From Tessaracoccus antarcticus (GTDB lineage Bacteria; Actinomycetota; Actinomycetes; Propionibacteriales; Propionibacteriaceae), in contig NZ_REFW01000002.1 in the NCBI RefSeq assembly GCF_003688855.1, positions 124,001 to 188,000 on the forward strand: a stretch of DNA of 64,000 bases, given 5' to 3'. Positions within the stretch are counted from its first letter, which is position 1. Each line of letters begins with the position of its first letter. Under the pieces are notes generated by a model. That model had not been told where the DNA came from. It saw nothing but the letters and a program-made list of their open reading frames with translations, and searched no databases. The position numbers were made by a program, and so were the translations under genes. Below are positions 34,786 through 43,030 of the stretch, piece after piece.

Positions 34786-35303
34786 CCGCTGCACGGTGGC
34801 GGCCTGCTCTCCTGTTGGCGATCGGCGTCGGGGTCCTCGGCTATTCGCTGGACCAGCTCACCAAGTGGTTGGCGGTCAAGAACCTCGTTCCTCGGCAACC
34901 GGTGGAAGTCCTCGGTCCGGTCCTCCGGCTCACGCTGATCCGCAACCCCGGTGCTGCCTTCAGCATGGGCAGCAACTCGACGGTGGCGCTGTCCATCTTC
35001 GCCATTGTTGCCCTGCTGGCGTGCCTCGTGGTCGGAATGCCGCGGGTTCGGACGATGTCCCAGGGCCTTGCCCTGGGGCTCCTGACGGCCGGCATCGCCG
35101 GCAACCTGCATGATCGGCTCACCCGTGAACCCTCCCCGCTCCGGGGACACGTGATCGACTTCTTCCAGTTGCCGTACTTCGCCATCTTCAACGTGGCCGA
35201 CATCTGCATCACGAGCGCCGCAGTCCTCGTCATCTGGTTGGGCTTCCGCGACACCCGGGCCGCCAAGCCGGCCGCGCCGGCCGCGCAGGACCCGGACGCA
35301 TGA
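34782..35303 (+). CDS. lspA: Lipoprotein signal peptidase LspA
   Basis: About 173 residues, four transmembrane helices. Conserved blocks: DQLTKWLAV, RNPGAAFSMG, AGNLHDRL and FNVADICI, the last two carrying the catalytic Asp pair. It removes signal peptides from prolipoproteins. No ATG, GTG or TTG lies in a good place: the first helix begins right after a CTG at 34782, which has GAGG seven bases upstream and overlaps the preceding stop (CTGA). TTG at 34815 would cut into the first helix. A CTG start is therefore inferred. Confidence 0.85.
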   Translation: MTAARWRPALLLAIGVGVLGYSLDQLTKWLAVKNLVPRQPVEVLGPVLRLTLIRNPGAAFSMGSNSTVALSIFAIVALLACLVVGMPRVRTMSQGLALGLLTAGIAGNLHDRLTREPSPLRGHVIDFFQLPYFAIFNVADICITSAAVLVIWLGFRDTRAAKPAAPAAQDPDA

Positions 35304-36220
35304 GTGTGTTCCTGGTGCCCCCGGACCTCGCGGGCGAGCGTCTTGACGCCGTCGCGGCCCGGATCACAGGGCACAGCCGTTCGCGCATCGAGGCGCTGAT
35401 CGCGGCTGGGGGCGTCGAACTGGCCGGCGTGCCCGTCACAAAGCCGTCCCTGCGGGTGATGGGGGGCGAGATGCTGGAACTCGTGTCCGAGCCCCGCCCC
35501 GACACCGTCACGGTCCGGCCGCGCGAGGCGGCTGGCATGGGCATCGTGCACGAGGACCACGACCTCGTCGTGGTGGACAAACCCTCTGGTGTCGCAGCCC
35601 ATCCGAGCCTGGGCTGGGACGGGCCCTCGGTGACGGAGCATCTTGCGGCCGCCGGCATCCGCATCTCCACGTCAGGTGCTGCGGAGCGCCAGGGTGTGGT
35701 GTCGCGGCTCGATGTCGGGACCAGTGGACTGATGGTGGTGGCCAAGTCGGAGAACGCCTACAGCGTGCTCAAGCAGGCCTTCCGCGACAAGACGGTGGAC
35801 AAGACCTACCTGGCGCTCATCCAGGGCCATCCGGATCCCTTCACCGGCACCATTGAGGCGCCCATCGCGCGGCATCCGGGTGCTCAGTGGAAGATGGCCA
35901 TCGTGGAGGGTGGTCGGGCCAGCACCACCCATTACGAGACGCTCGAGGCCCACAGGGCCGCAACGCTCGTGGAAGTGAAGCTCGAAACTGGGCGGACCCA
36001 CCAGATCCGTGTCCACATGGCCGCCATAGGCCACCCGTGCTGCGGGGACCCGCTCTACGGGTGCGATCCGGCGCTCGCGACCCGGCTGGGGCTCCAACGG
36101 CAATGGCTGCATGCTGCCGGGCTGGGATTCACGCATCCCGGCTCCGGTGAGTGGGTGGAGTTCACGTCCCCGACGCCTCTCGATCTGGCCCGGGCACTCG
36201 AGATGGTCCGTCAGGACTGA
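35300..36220 (+). CDS. RluA-family 23S rRNA pseudouridine synthase (RluD type)
   Basis: A 306-residue protein with an N-terminal S4 RNA-binding domain (residues about 14-75) and the RluA catalytic domain; the catalytic Asp is in SRLDVGTSGLMVV near residue 138, and LETGRTHQIRVHM is the C-terminal block. It modifies uridines in 23S rRNA; exact sites are inferred only by family. Start overlaps the lspA stop by four bases. Confidence 0.9.
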   Translation: MSVFLVPPDLAGERLDAVAARITGHSRSRIEALIAAGGVELAGVPVTKPSLRVMGGEMLELVSEPRPDTVTVRPREAAGMGIVHEDHDLVVVDKPSGVAAHPSLGWDGPSVTEHLAAAGIRISTSGAAERQGVVSRLDVGTSGLMVVAKSENAYSVLKQAFRDKTVDKTYLALIQGHPDPFTGTIEAPIARHPGAQWKMAIVEGGRASTTHYETLEAHRAATLVEVKLETGRTHQIRVHMAAIGHPCCGDPLYGCDPALATRLGLQRQWLHAAGLGFTHPGSGEWVEFTSPTPLDLARALEMVRQD

Positions 36221-36273
36221 CCCGGATGACGCCCTGCGTGGGCTTCACGGGGCATGTCCAGTACAGTGTCCCC

Positions 36274-37701
36274 GTGCGCAGAGCTAAAATTGTATGTACC
36301 CTCGGTCCCTCCTCCAACACGACTGAGCGTCTGGTCGAGCTGATCAACGCCGGTATGAACGTTGCCCGACTCAACATGAGCCACGGCGACTACACCGAAC
36401 ACGGTGAACGCCTCAGGGCCGTCCGCGAAGCCGCCGAGATCACGGGTAAGACCGTGGGCGTGCTCGCTGACCTCCAGGGCCCCAAGATCCGTCTGGGTCG
36501 GTTCGCTGGTGACAAGAAGCACCAACTCAACGTCGGTGACCGCTTCACCATCACCATTGACGACATTGAGGGCGACGGCACCCGTTGCTCCACCACCTTC
36601 AAGGGCCTCCCGGGCGACGTCAACATCGGCGACGACATCCTCATCGACGACGGCAAGGTCGGCCTGAGGGCCATCGAGGTCACCGCCACTGACGTTGTGT
36701 GTGTGACGACCGTCCCCGGACCCGTGTCCAACAACAAGGGCATCAACCTTCCCGGTGTTGCCGTATCCGTCCCCGCCCTCAGCGAGAAGGACGAAGCCGA
36801 CCTGCGGTGGGCCCTCGGCCAGGACATTGACCTCATCGCCCTGTCGTTCGTGCGCTCCGCCGACGACATCAAGCGCGTCCACGAGATCATGGACGAAGTG
36901 GGTCACCGTCTTCCGGTGATCGCCAAGCTGGAGAAGCCGCAGGCCATCACGAACCTGCAGGCCATCATCGACGCGTTCGACGCCTTCATGGTGGCCCGTG
37001 GTGACCTTGGTGTGGAGCTGCCGCTCGAAGAGGTGCCGCTGGTCCAGAAGCAGATCGTCCGTGCCGCCCGCAAGTGGGCCAAGCCCGTCATCGTGGCAAC
37101 ACAGATGCTCGAGTCGATGACCACCGCCCCGCGCCCGACGCGCGCCGAGGTCAACGATGTGGCCAACGCCATCCTCGATGGCGCCGACGCTGTCATGCTC
37201 TCGGGCGAGACCTCCGTCGGTGACTTCCCGGTGGAGACGGTGGCCACCATGGCCCGGATCGCCGAGAACACCGAGCAGATGGGCCACGATGAGATCAACA
37301 TCATCGACTGGGACCCGCACACCACCGGTGGCGTCCTGGCCAAGGCTGCGGCCGAGGTTGCTGACCGTGTGGGCGCGCGCTACCTCGTCGCGTTCACCAA
37401 GTCCGGTGACACGGCACGCCGCCTGTCCCGCCTGCGGTCCTCCATCCCGCTGCTGGTCTTCTCCCCGGAGCACAGCACCCGTCAGGCCATGACCCTCTCG
37501 TGGGGCGTCGAGACCTACATCACTCCGGACTTCAACAACCAGGACGAGATGGTTGCCGCCGTTGACGCGTTCCTGCGGGAACGTCAGCTCATCGAGGTGG
37601 GCGAGCGGATCGTCATCCTGTCAGGTTCCCCCATGGGTGTGCCCGGCAAGACCAACAACCTTCGCGTCCACAAGATCAAGGAATCCGGCGAGAGCATCTG
37701 A
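36274..37701 (+). CDS. pyk: Pyruvate kinase
   Basis: A 475-residue glycolytic enzyme converting phosphoenolpyruvate and ADP to pyruvate and ATP. It starts [14 protein letters not shown]; substrate and metal sites are seen in [22 protein letters not shown] and [11 protein letters not shown]; the effector domain is C-terminal. The GTG start lies six bases after TACAGT (36262-36267), suggesting a leaderless transcript; there is no Shine-Dalgarno site. Terminator follows. Confidence 0.96.
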   Translation: MRRAKIVCTLGPSSNTTERLVELINAGMNVARLNMSHGDYTEHGERLRAVREAAEITGKTVGVLADLQGPKIRLGRFAGDKKHQLNVGDRFTITIDDIEGDGTRCSTTFKGLPGDVNIGDDILIDDGKVGLRAIEVTATDVVCVTTVPGPVSNNKGINLPGVAVSVPALSEKDEADLRWALGQDIDLIALSFVRSADDIKRVHEIMDEVGHRLPVIAKLEKPQAITNLQAIIDAFDAFMVARGDLGVELPLEEVPLVQKQIVRAARKWAKPVIVATQMLESMTTAPRPTRAEVNDVANAILDGADAVMLSGETSVGDFPVETVATMARIAENTEQMGHDEINIIDWDPHTTGGVLAKAAAEVADRVGARYLVAFTKSGDTARRLSRLRSSIPLLVFSPEHSTRQAMTLSWGVETYITPDFNNQDEMVAAVDAFLRERQLIEVGERIVILSGSPMGVPGKTNNLRVHKIKESGESI

Positions 37702-37732
37702 GCCGGTCCTCGGTCGTACGGCTGAGACACAG

Positions 37733-37768
37733 AAGAAGGGGAGCCCGCGCAGGCGGGCTCCCCTTCTT
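37733..37768 (+). terminator. Terminator after pyk
   Basis: AAGAAGGGGAGCCCGC pairs with GCGGGCTCCCCTTCTT around a GCAG loop, giving a 16-bp perfect stem ending in TTCTT. It probably serves pyk and, on the other strand, the converging tRNA gene. Confidence 0.85.
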
Positions 37769-37804
37769 GCACGATGACTCTGGGACACCACTTCGTGTGG
37801 TGAG

Positions 37805-37887
37805 TACCCGGAAGGGGAGTCGAACCCCTACGGCCTTTCGGCCAGACGGGTTTGAGCCGTCCGCGTATACCATTCCGCCACCCGGGC
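37805..37887 (-). tRNA. tRNA-Leu (anticodon CAA)
   Basis: An 83-base class II tRNA reading TTG codons. The 5' end GCCCGGGTGGCGGAATGG is typical of bacterial leucine tRNAs; the anticodon loop is CTCAAAC (CAA) on a GACGG/CCGTC stem; a variable arm GGCCGAAAGGCC and the T arm GGGGTTCGACTCCCC follow. The acceptor has G-U pairs at positions 1-72 and 7-66. Discriminator base A; CCA is not encoded. Confidence 0.93.
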
Positions 37888-37987
37888 TGGGCGTCCAACA
37901 TTGTGCCACAGCTCACACCATTGGCGCTCCTCGGAGGCCCGAGCCAGGCCGAGGCCGTGCAGTCGGTGGCTCCAAGTATGCGTCCGC

Positions 37988-38018
37988 TTGGCTTCCGCGT
38001 GAGCGGTCACGGTAGTAT
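37988..38018 (+). promoter_or_regulatory. Probable promoter of the ANTAR regulator gene
   Basis: TTGGCT (37988-37993) and TAGTAT (38013-38018), 19-base spacer; predicted leader about 45 bases. Confidence 0.45.
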
Positions 38019-38070
38019 TCCACACGCTGCGCAGACGCAGCGTTCACACCCCATTGATGAGGGAGCAAGA

Positions 38071-38658
38071 ATGCCCGACAACTCACGACCGACGCGGGTC
38101 CTGGTCGCCGAGGATGAGGCTCTCATCCGGCTGGACCTCGTGGAACTCCTCACCGACGAGGGTTTCGAGGTCATCGGTCAGGCGGCTGATGGTGAAGAGG
38201 CCATCAAACTGGCCCGTGAACTGCAGCCTGACCTCGTCATCATGGACGTCAAGATGCCGAAGATGGACGGCATCACCGCGGCTGAGGCCATCGCGGAGGA
38301 GCGCATCGCGCCCATCGTCATGCTGACCGCCTTCAGCCAGCGCGACCTGGTGGAGCGGGCGCGCGACGCTGGCGCCATGGCCTACGTGGTCAAGCCGTTC
38401 GATGCCTCCGACGTCATCCCCGCCATCGAGATCGCCATAGGCCGTTTCGCCGAGATCAAGGCCATTGAGGAAGAACTCGCCTCCCTGGAGGACCGGTTCG
38501 AGTCCCGCAAGATCATCGACCAGGCCAAGGGCATTCTGCAGGAGGGACTGGGGCTCAGCGAGCCCGAGGCGTTCCGGTGGATCCAGAAGACCGCCATGGA
38601 CCTGCGCAAATCAATGCGCGAAGTCGCCGAGGGCGTCATCAGTCACCGCAAGAAGTAA
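38071..38658 (+). CDS. ANTAR-domain response regulator (PdtaR type)
   Basis: A 195-residue protein with a receiver domain (residues about 8-125; acidic pocket VAEDEA, phosphoacceptor Asp in VIMDVKMPKMDG, Thr in MLTAFS, Lys in VVKPFD) and a C-terminal ANTAR RNA-binding domain (IIDQAKGILQEGLGLSEPEA). ANTAR proteins bind tandem hairpins in mRNA to prevent termination. It corresponds to the mycobacterial PdtaR, which works with kinase PdtaS located elsewhere. GAGGGAG lies six bases before the ATG. Confidence 0.92.
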   Translation: MPDNSRPTRVLVAEDEALIRLDLVELLTDEGFEVIGQAADGEEAIKLARELQPDLVIMDVKMPKMDGITAAEAIAEERIAPIVMLTAFSQRDLVERARDAGAMAYVVKPFDASDVIPAIEIAIGRFAEIKAIEEELASLEDRFESRKIIDQAKGILQEGLGLSEPEAFRWIQKTAMDLRKSMREVAEGVISHRKK

Positions 38659-38659
38659 T

Positions 38660-38687
38660 GCACGCGCGGGGGCTCCGCCCCCGTGCC
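38660..38687 (+). terminator. Bidirectional terminator-like hairpin
   Basis: CGGGGGC-TCC-GCCCCCG extended by flanking complementary bases, between the converging ANTAR regulator and thioesterase genes. Confidence 0.65.
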
Positions 38688-38698
38688 CACGGCTGCCG

Positions 38699-39124
38699 TC
38701 ACGAGTGTTCCGGTTCCCCCGGGCGGTCGATCATCTGACATGTGAGGCGGCCGATGGCCGTGCGACGGCCCTCGTCGTCGGTGATCTCCACCTCATAGAT
38801 TGCGGTGCGACGGCCAAGATGCAGCGCCGTTGCCACGCCCGTCACCCTGCCCCGGGTGGCCGAGCGGATGTGTGTGATGTTGAGGTCGACGCCCACCGCC
38901 ACCTTGCCCTGCGGCCGACCGTGCGCGACGGCACCCATCGAGGCCAGCGACTCCAGCAGCACCGCCGAGGCGCCGCCGTGCAGGATACCGAAGGGCTGGG
39001 TGTTGCCCTCCACCGGAATGCTGCCCACCACCCTCTCCGCCGTCAGCTCGTGCATCACGAAACCCATCTTCGAGTCGAGCGGGAACTCGAGGTCCTGCAG
39101 CCAGTCGGGCAAAGGGGTACTCAT
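38699..39124 (-). CDS. PaaI-family hotdog thioesterase
   Basis: About 141 residues of a single hotdog fold: PFGILHGGASAVLLESLASMGA is the long-helix region with the HGG motif, and VGVDLNITHIRSAT the following strands. The family hydrolyses aromatic or acyl-CoA thioesters; the specific substrate is unknown. Start 39124 is chosen because ACTGTG on this strand reads CACAGT six bases upstream, and residues before it are unconserved. It is divergent from polA. Confidence 0.85.
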   Translation of the reverse strand: MSTPLPDWLQDLEFPLDSKMGFVMHELTAERVVGSIPVEGNTQPFGILHGGASAVLLESLASMGAVAHGRPQGKVAVGVDLNITHIRSATRGRVTGVATALHLGRRTAIYEVEITDDEGRRTAIGRLTCQMIDRPGEPEHS

Positions 39125-39181
39125 GGTGTCACTGTGCCACACCGAAATCACCCGTCCCCGGCGGCCGCTATCCTCGGTGGG

Positions 39182-41860
39182 GTGAATTCCAAACCGCGTT
39201 TGCTGCTCATTGACGGTCACTCCGTGGCGTACCGGGCGTTCTTCGCGCTGCCCGTCGACAACTTCTCCACCTCCACGGGCCAGCACACCAATGCCGTGTT
39301 CGGTTTCACCTCGATGTTCATCAACGTGCTCCGCGACGAGAACCCCACACACGTGGCGGTGGCCTTCGACGTGTCACGACACTCCTTCCGGACCGACAGC
39401 TACCCCGAGTACAAGGCGAACCGTTCCGCGTCCCCTGATGAGTTCAAGGGCCAGGTCACCCTCATCAAGGAAGTGCTCGACGCCCTCAACGTCCCCCATG
39501 TTGAACTTGCCGGTTTTGAGGCCGACGACGTCATCGCCACACTGACCACCCAGGCGGTCGCGGACGGGTTCCACGTTCTCGTGGTCACCGGCGACCGGGA
39601 TGCGTTCCAGCTGGTGACACACGACGTGACAATCCTGTACCCCCGCAAGGGCATGTCCGACCTCGCACGGATGACACCGGAGGCGGTGGAGGAGAAGTAC
39701 CTGGTGCCACCGGGACGCTACCCCGAGATCGCGGCGCTGGTGGGGGAGACGAGCGACAACCTCCCCGGCGTGCCGGGTGTGGGACCCAAGACTGCGGCGA
39801 AGTGGATCACGGAGTACGACGGCCTCGACAACATCGTGGCCCGGGCCGAGCAGATCAAGGGGAAGGCCGGCGAGTCGCTGCGCGCGCACCTGGATTCCGT
39901 CGTGCGCAACCGCCGTCTCAACGCCCTCGTTCGCGACCTGGAACTACCGCTGGCCATCCCCGCCACCCTGCGGCAGGAGTGGGATCGTGAGCGGGTGCAT
40001 GAGCTGTTCGATGCTCTGGAGTTCCGGGTGCTGCGGGAGCGACTGCTGGAGCTGTCGCCCGAGGCCCCCGAGACTGCCACGGGTGCCTTCACCGTGGAGG
40101 GGAGCGCGCTGGCTCCCGGTGAGGTGCAGGCGTGGTTGTCGGAGCATGGGCAGGATTCCACCGGTGTCCACTTCGTGGGCGAGTGGGGCTCCGGCGCCGG
40201 CGACATCCGGGGTATGGGGCTGGCTGCCGCTGACGGTGCGGGTGCCTGGATCGACGTGACGGAGCTGTCGCCGGCCGACGATTCCGCCCTTGCGGACTGG
40301 CTTGCGGACGAGACGCCCCGCAAGGTGGTGCATGAGGCCAAGGGCCCGACGCTCGCTTGCTGGGCGCGTGGCTGGGACGTGCGCGGTATCGAACTGGACA
40401 CGCTGCTGGCCGCCTACCTCCTGCGCCCCGACCAGCGCACCTACGACTTGGGCGACCTGGTCCTGCGGCACCTGAAGCGTGAACTGGCAGCCGAAGCCGC
40501 CACCGATGACTCCCCACAGCTCGCGCTGGACTTCCCCAGCGACGAGGACGAGTCCGCCAACATCGCCATGCTGCACGCGCGTGCAGTGTTCGACCTGGGG
40601 GAGGCGCTGCGGGTCGAACTGGTGGAGCGCGACGCCGACGATCTGCTCCGGGAGGTGGAGCTGCCCCTGCAGCGCACCCTCGCCGAGATGGAGAAGGTGG
40701 GTGTCGCCGTCGACGTCGAACGTCTCGAGACCCTGCGCAAGGACTTCGACGGCGCCGTCACGGCGGCCCAGGACGCCGCCTGGGAGGTGCTGGGCCACGA
40801 GGTGAACCTGGGGTCGCCCAAGCAGTTGCAGAGCGTGCTGTTCGACGAGTTGGACATGCCGAAGACGCGGCGCACCAAGTCCGGCTACACCACCGACGCG
40901 GAGGCGTTGGAGGGGCTGTTCGCCAAGACGGAGCATCCCTTCCTGGGGCACCTCCTCCAGCACCGGGACTCCATCCGGCTTCGACAGACCGTGGATGGAC
41001 TGCTTTCAGCCATCCAGCCGGACGGACGCATCCACACCACCTATGTGCAGACCATCGCGGCGACGGGCCGGTTGTCCTCCACCGACCCGAACCTGCAGAA
41101 CATCCCCATCCGGACCTCGCTCGGGCGTCAGATCCGCAGCGCCTTCATCCCTGGCCCGGGGTTCGAAACGCTCATGAGTGCCGACTACTCCCAGATCGAG
41201 ATGCGCCTCATGGCGCATGCCAGCGGTGACGCAGGGCTCATCGAGGCGTTCCGCTCGGGGAGGGACTTCCACAACGAGATGGCATCCAAAGTGTTCTCCG
41301 TGGAGCCCACGGGGGTCACGCAGGAGATGCGTGCCCGAATCAAGGCCATGAACTACGGGCTGGCCTACGGTTTGAGCGCCTTCGGCCTGTCCAATCAGCT
41401 GAAGATCTCCGTCGGCGAGGCCAAGGTGCTCATGGAGGACTACTTCTCGCGTGTCGGTGGCGTGCAGGCCTACCTCGCCGACGTGGTGTCCGAGGCTCGT
41501 CGCTCCGGCTACACCTCCACGATGCTGGGCCGCCGCCGCTACCTGCCGGACCTCACGTCCAGCAACAGGCAGCGCCGTGAGATGGCGGAGCGCGCAGCCC
41601 TCAACTCGCCCATCCAGGGGTCGGCCGCAGACGTGATCAAGATTGCCATGATCAACGTGGGACGCGCCCTGGAGGAGGGCGGTTTCGTCAGTCGCATGCT
41701 GCTGCAGGTGCATGACGAGCTTGTCATCGAGGTGGCCCCCGGCGAGCAGGATGCAGTGGCCGAGTTGGTGCGTCGCCACATGGGCGCCGCCATGGACCTG
41801 GACGTGCCATTGGAGGTGTCCGTGGGCGTCGGCAACTCCTGGTTCACCGCGGCCCACTGA
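39182..41860 (+). CDS. polA: DNA polymerase I
   Basis: An 892-residue enzyme. An N-terminal 5'-3' exonuclease domain (residues about 1-300; LLLIDGHSVAYRAFFAL and GVGPKTAAKW) is followed by a 3'-5' exonuclease-like domain in which the usual catalytic acids are not seen (VHFVGEWGSGAG replaces the DxE motif), as in mycobacteria, and an A-family polymerase domain (SADYSQIEMRLMAH, RIKAMNYGLAYG, QVHDELVIE). It functions in Okazaki fragment maturation and repair synthesis. GTG start seven bases after TATCCT (39169-39174), probably leaderless. Confidence 0.95.
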   Translation: MNSKPRLLLIDGHSVAYRAFFALPVDNFSTSTGQHTNAVFGFTSMFINVLRDENPTHVAVAFDVSRHSFRTDSYPEYKANRSASPDEFKGQVTLIKEVLDALNVPHVELAGFEADDVIATLTTQAVADGFHVLVVTGDRDAFQLVTHDVTILYPRKGMSDLARMTPEAVEEKYLVPPGRYPEIAALVGETSDNLPGVPGVGPKTAAKWITEYDGLDNIVARAEQIKGKAGESLRAHLDSVVRNRRLNALVRDLELPLAIPATLRQEWDRERVHELFDALEFRVLRERLLELSPEAPETATGAFTVEGSALAPGEVQAWLSEHGQDSTGVHFVGEWGSGAGDIRGMGLAAADGAGAWIDVTELSPADDSALADWLADETPRKVVHEAKGPTLACWARGWDVRGIELDTLLAAYLLRPDQRTYDLGDLVLRHLKRELAAEAATDDSPQLALDFPSDEDESANIAMLHARAVFDLGEALRVELVERDADDLLREVELPLQRTLAEMEKVGVAVDVERLETLRKDFDGAVTAAQDAAWEVLGHEVNLGSPKQLQSVLFDELDMPKTRRTKSGYTTDAEALEGLFAKTEHPFLGHLLQHRDSIRLRQTVDGLLSAIQPDGRIHTTYVQTIAATGRLSSTDPNLQNIPIRTSLGRQIRSAFIPGPGFETLMSADYSQIEMRLMAHASGDAGLIEAFRSGRDFHNEMASKVFSVEPTGVTQEMRARIKAMNYGLAYGLSAFGLSNQLKISVGEAKVLMEDYFSRVGGVQAYLADVVSEARRSGYTSTMLGRRRYLPDLTSSNRQRREMAERAALNSPIQGSAADVIKIAMINVGRALEEGGFVSRMLLQVHDELVIEVAPGEQDAVAELVRRHMGAAMDLDVPLEVSVGVGNSWFTAAH

Positions 41861-41883
41861 TCGCGCAGATGCCCCCATCGTTC

Positions 41884-41985
41884 CCTGAGTAGCCCCGCGA
41901 CGAAGGAGGGCGTGTCGAAGGGCCTCCTGCACGTCTCTGGCCCGTCGATACACCGCCGGCTCGTTCCTCGCGGGCGGCACTCAGG
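41884..41985. repeat. Palindromic intergenic repeat (REP/MITE-like)
   Basis: The only notable content of the 168-base gap between polA and the sortase gene. The left arm begins CCTGAGTAGCCCCGCGACG (from 41884); the right arm CTCGTTCCTCGCGGGCGGC with ACTCAGG (41960-41985) is its imperfect reverse complement. Inner segments GGCGTGTCGAAGGGCC and GGCCCGTCGATACACC also pair, so a hairpin with arms near 40 bases is possible. From memory, similar sequences are scattered between genes in many high-GC actinobacteria. Confidence 0.65.
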
Positions 41986-42028
41986 AGACGAAGCATCCGA
42001 GGGGCCCCCGCACCTCACCAGCCCTTGT

Positions 42029-42811
42029 TCAGTCGCCCACAACCTGCTTGGAGTAGAAGAACACGCGCGAGTCCCATGCCTTGGAGCCCTTGACGTAATC
42101 CCAGCAGACGATGATGGTCAGCAGCGGCTTGCCGTCGTAGTCGACCATGTCGTTGGAGGCGGGGTCGTAGTCCACCACCGCCACCTTCTTGGCCTCCACG
42201 AAGTCGTAGCACGCCACCTCGCCAGCAGCGCCGCGCAGGATGATGCGGTCACCCGGCTGCAGTGCGCTCTTCCCCCCGTCGAACAATGTGTTCCCCATGG
42301 CGCCGCCCCGGCGGTACGTGTGGATGGAAAGGACCACCTTGCCTGCTTCCGAACCTGCACGGGGGCCCTGGTTCCACCAGGAGGCGATGCGGGGTTCATC
42401 CAGAGGGGGCGCTGCGATGGAGCCCTCCTTGTCGAGGCCCAGCGACACCACCTTCTCGTCGGAGCCGAACCGCTCGATCTCGTAGCGGACGGGCACGAAT
42501 CCCTCCGCGCTGGGGGGCTCGCACAAGCCCGTGGGGGAGGGCGACGGGGACGGCGGTGGCGGTGGCGGTGCGGAAGTGCTCGCAACAATGCTCGCAACCA
42601 CGGTGGGGGACGCGGAGGGTGAGGGTGACGGTGATGGCGACGGGGGTGCGACCGTCGACGGTGCGGCCCTCGTGGAGACGGGAGCCGGTTCGGCCAGAGT
42701 CGTCGCGGGTGGGCTCAGCAGGAACCAGCTGAGCAGCCCCACGATGACCACCACTGCAGCAATGAGGACGATGAGACGACGGCGATCACCGATCACGGGG
42801 AGGTTGGTCAC
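42029..42811 (-). CDS. Sortase (class F-like)
   Basis: A 260-residue membrane-anchored transpeptidase: one transmembrane helix near residues 12-33, a Ser/Pro/Ala-rich stalk to about residue 105, then the sortase domain with catalytic His in LSIHTYRRGG, Cys in TIIVCWDYVKG and Arg in DSRVFFYS. Sortases attach LPxTG-type proteins to the wall. Length and motifs resemble the class F enzymes of Propionibacteriaceae; class E is the alternative. No substrate gene is nearby. The GTG start is six bases after TACCCT (42818-42823, minus strand), so probably leaderless. Confidence 0.85.
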   Translation of the reverse strand: MTNLPVIGDRRRLIVLIAAVVVIVGLLSWFLLSPPATTLAEPAPVSTRAAPSTVAPPSPSPSPSPSASPTVVASIVASTSAPPPPPPSPSPSPTGLCEPPSAEGFVPVRYEIERFGSDEKVVSLGLDKEGSIAAPPLDEPRIASWWNQGPRAGSEAGKVVLSIHTYRRGGAMGNTLFDGGKSALQPGDRIILRGAAGEVACYDFVEAKKVAVVDYDPASNDMVDYDGKPLLTIIVCWDYVKGSKAWDSRVFFYSKQVVGD

Positions 42812-42867
42812 ACCACAAGGGTAACGGGTCGATCCATAGGGATGACGGGTTGATCCGCGCGGCTTGT

Positions 42868-42897
42868 TTGACCGGCGAGGGCGCACCCGGCTAGAGT
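42868..42897 (+). promoter_or_regulatory. rpsA promoter
   Basis: TTGACC (42868-42873) and TAGAGT (42892-42897), 18-base spacer. Predicted start near 42904 gives a leader of about 127 bases containing the hairpin GTCCATCCCC/GGGGTGGAC (42916-42943). Confidence 0.65.
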
Positions 42898-43030
42898 GAA
42901 ACGGCATTGTGGCCTGTCCATCCCCGGACGTAGTGGGGTGGACGCGTTGAACGGTCCTACTCGAAGTTACTGGCTCCCCGACGACAAGGCTGCGAAGCGC
43001 CTGACACACCCCTTTTCGGAGCCCTACTAC

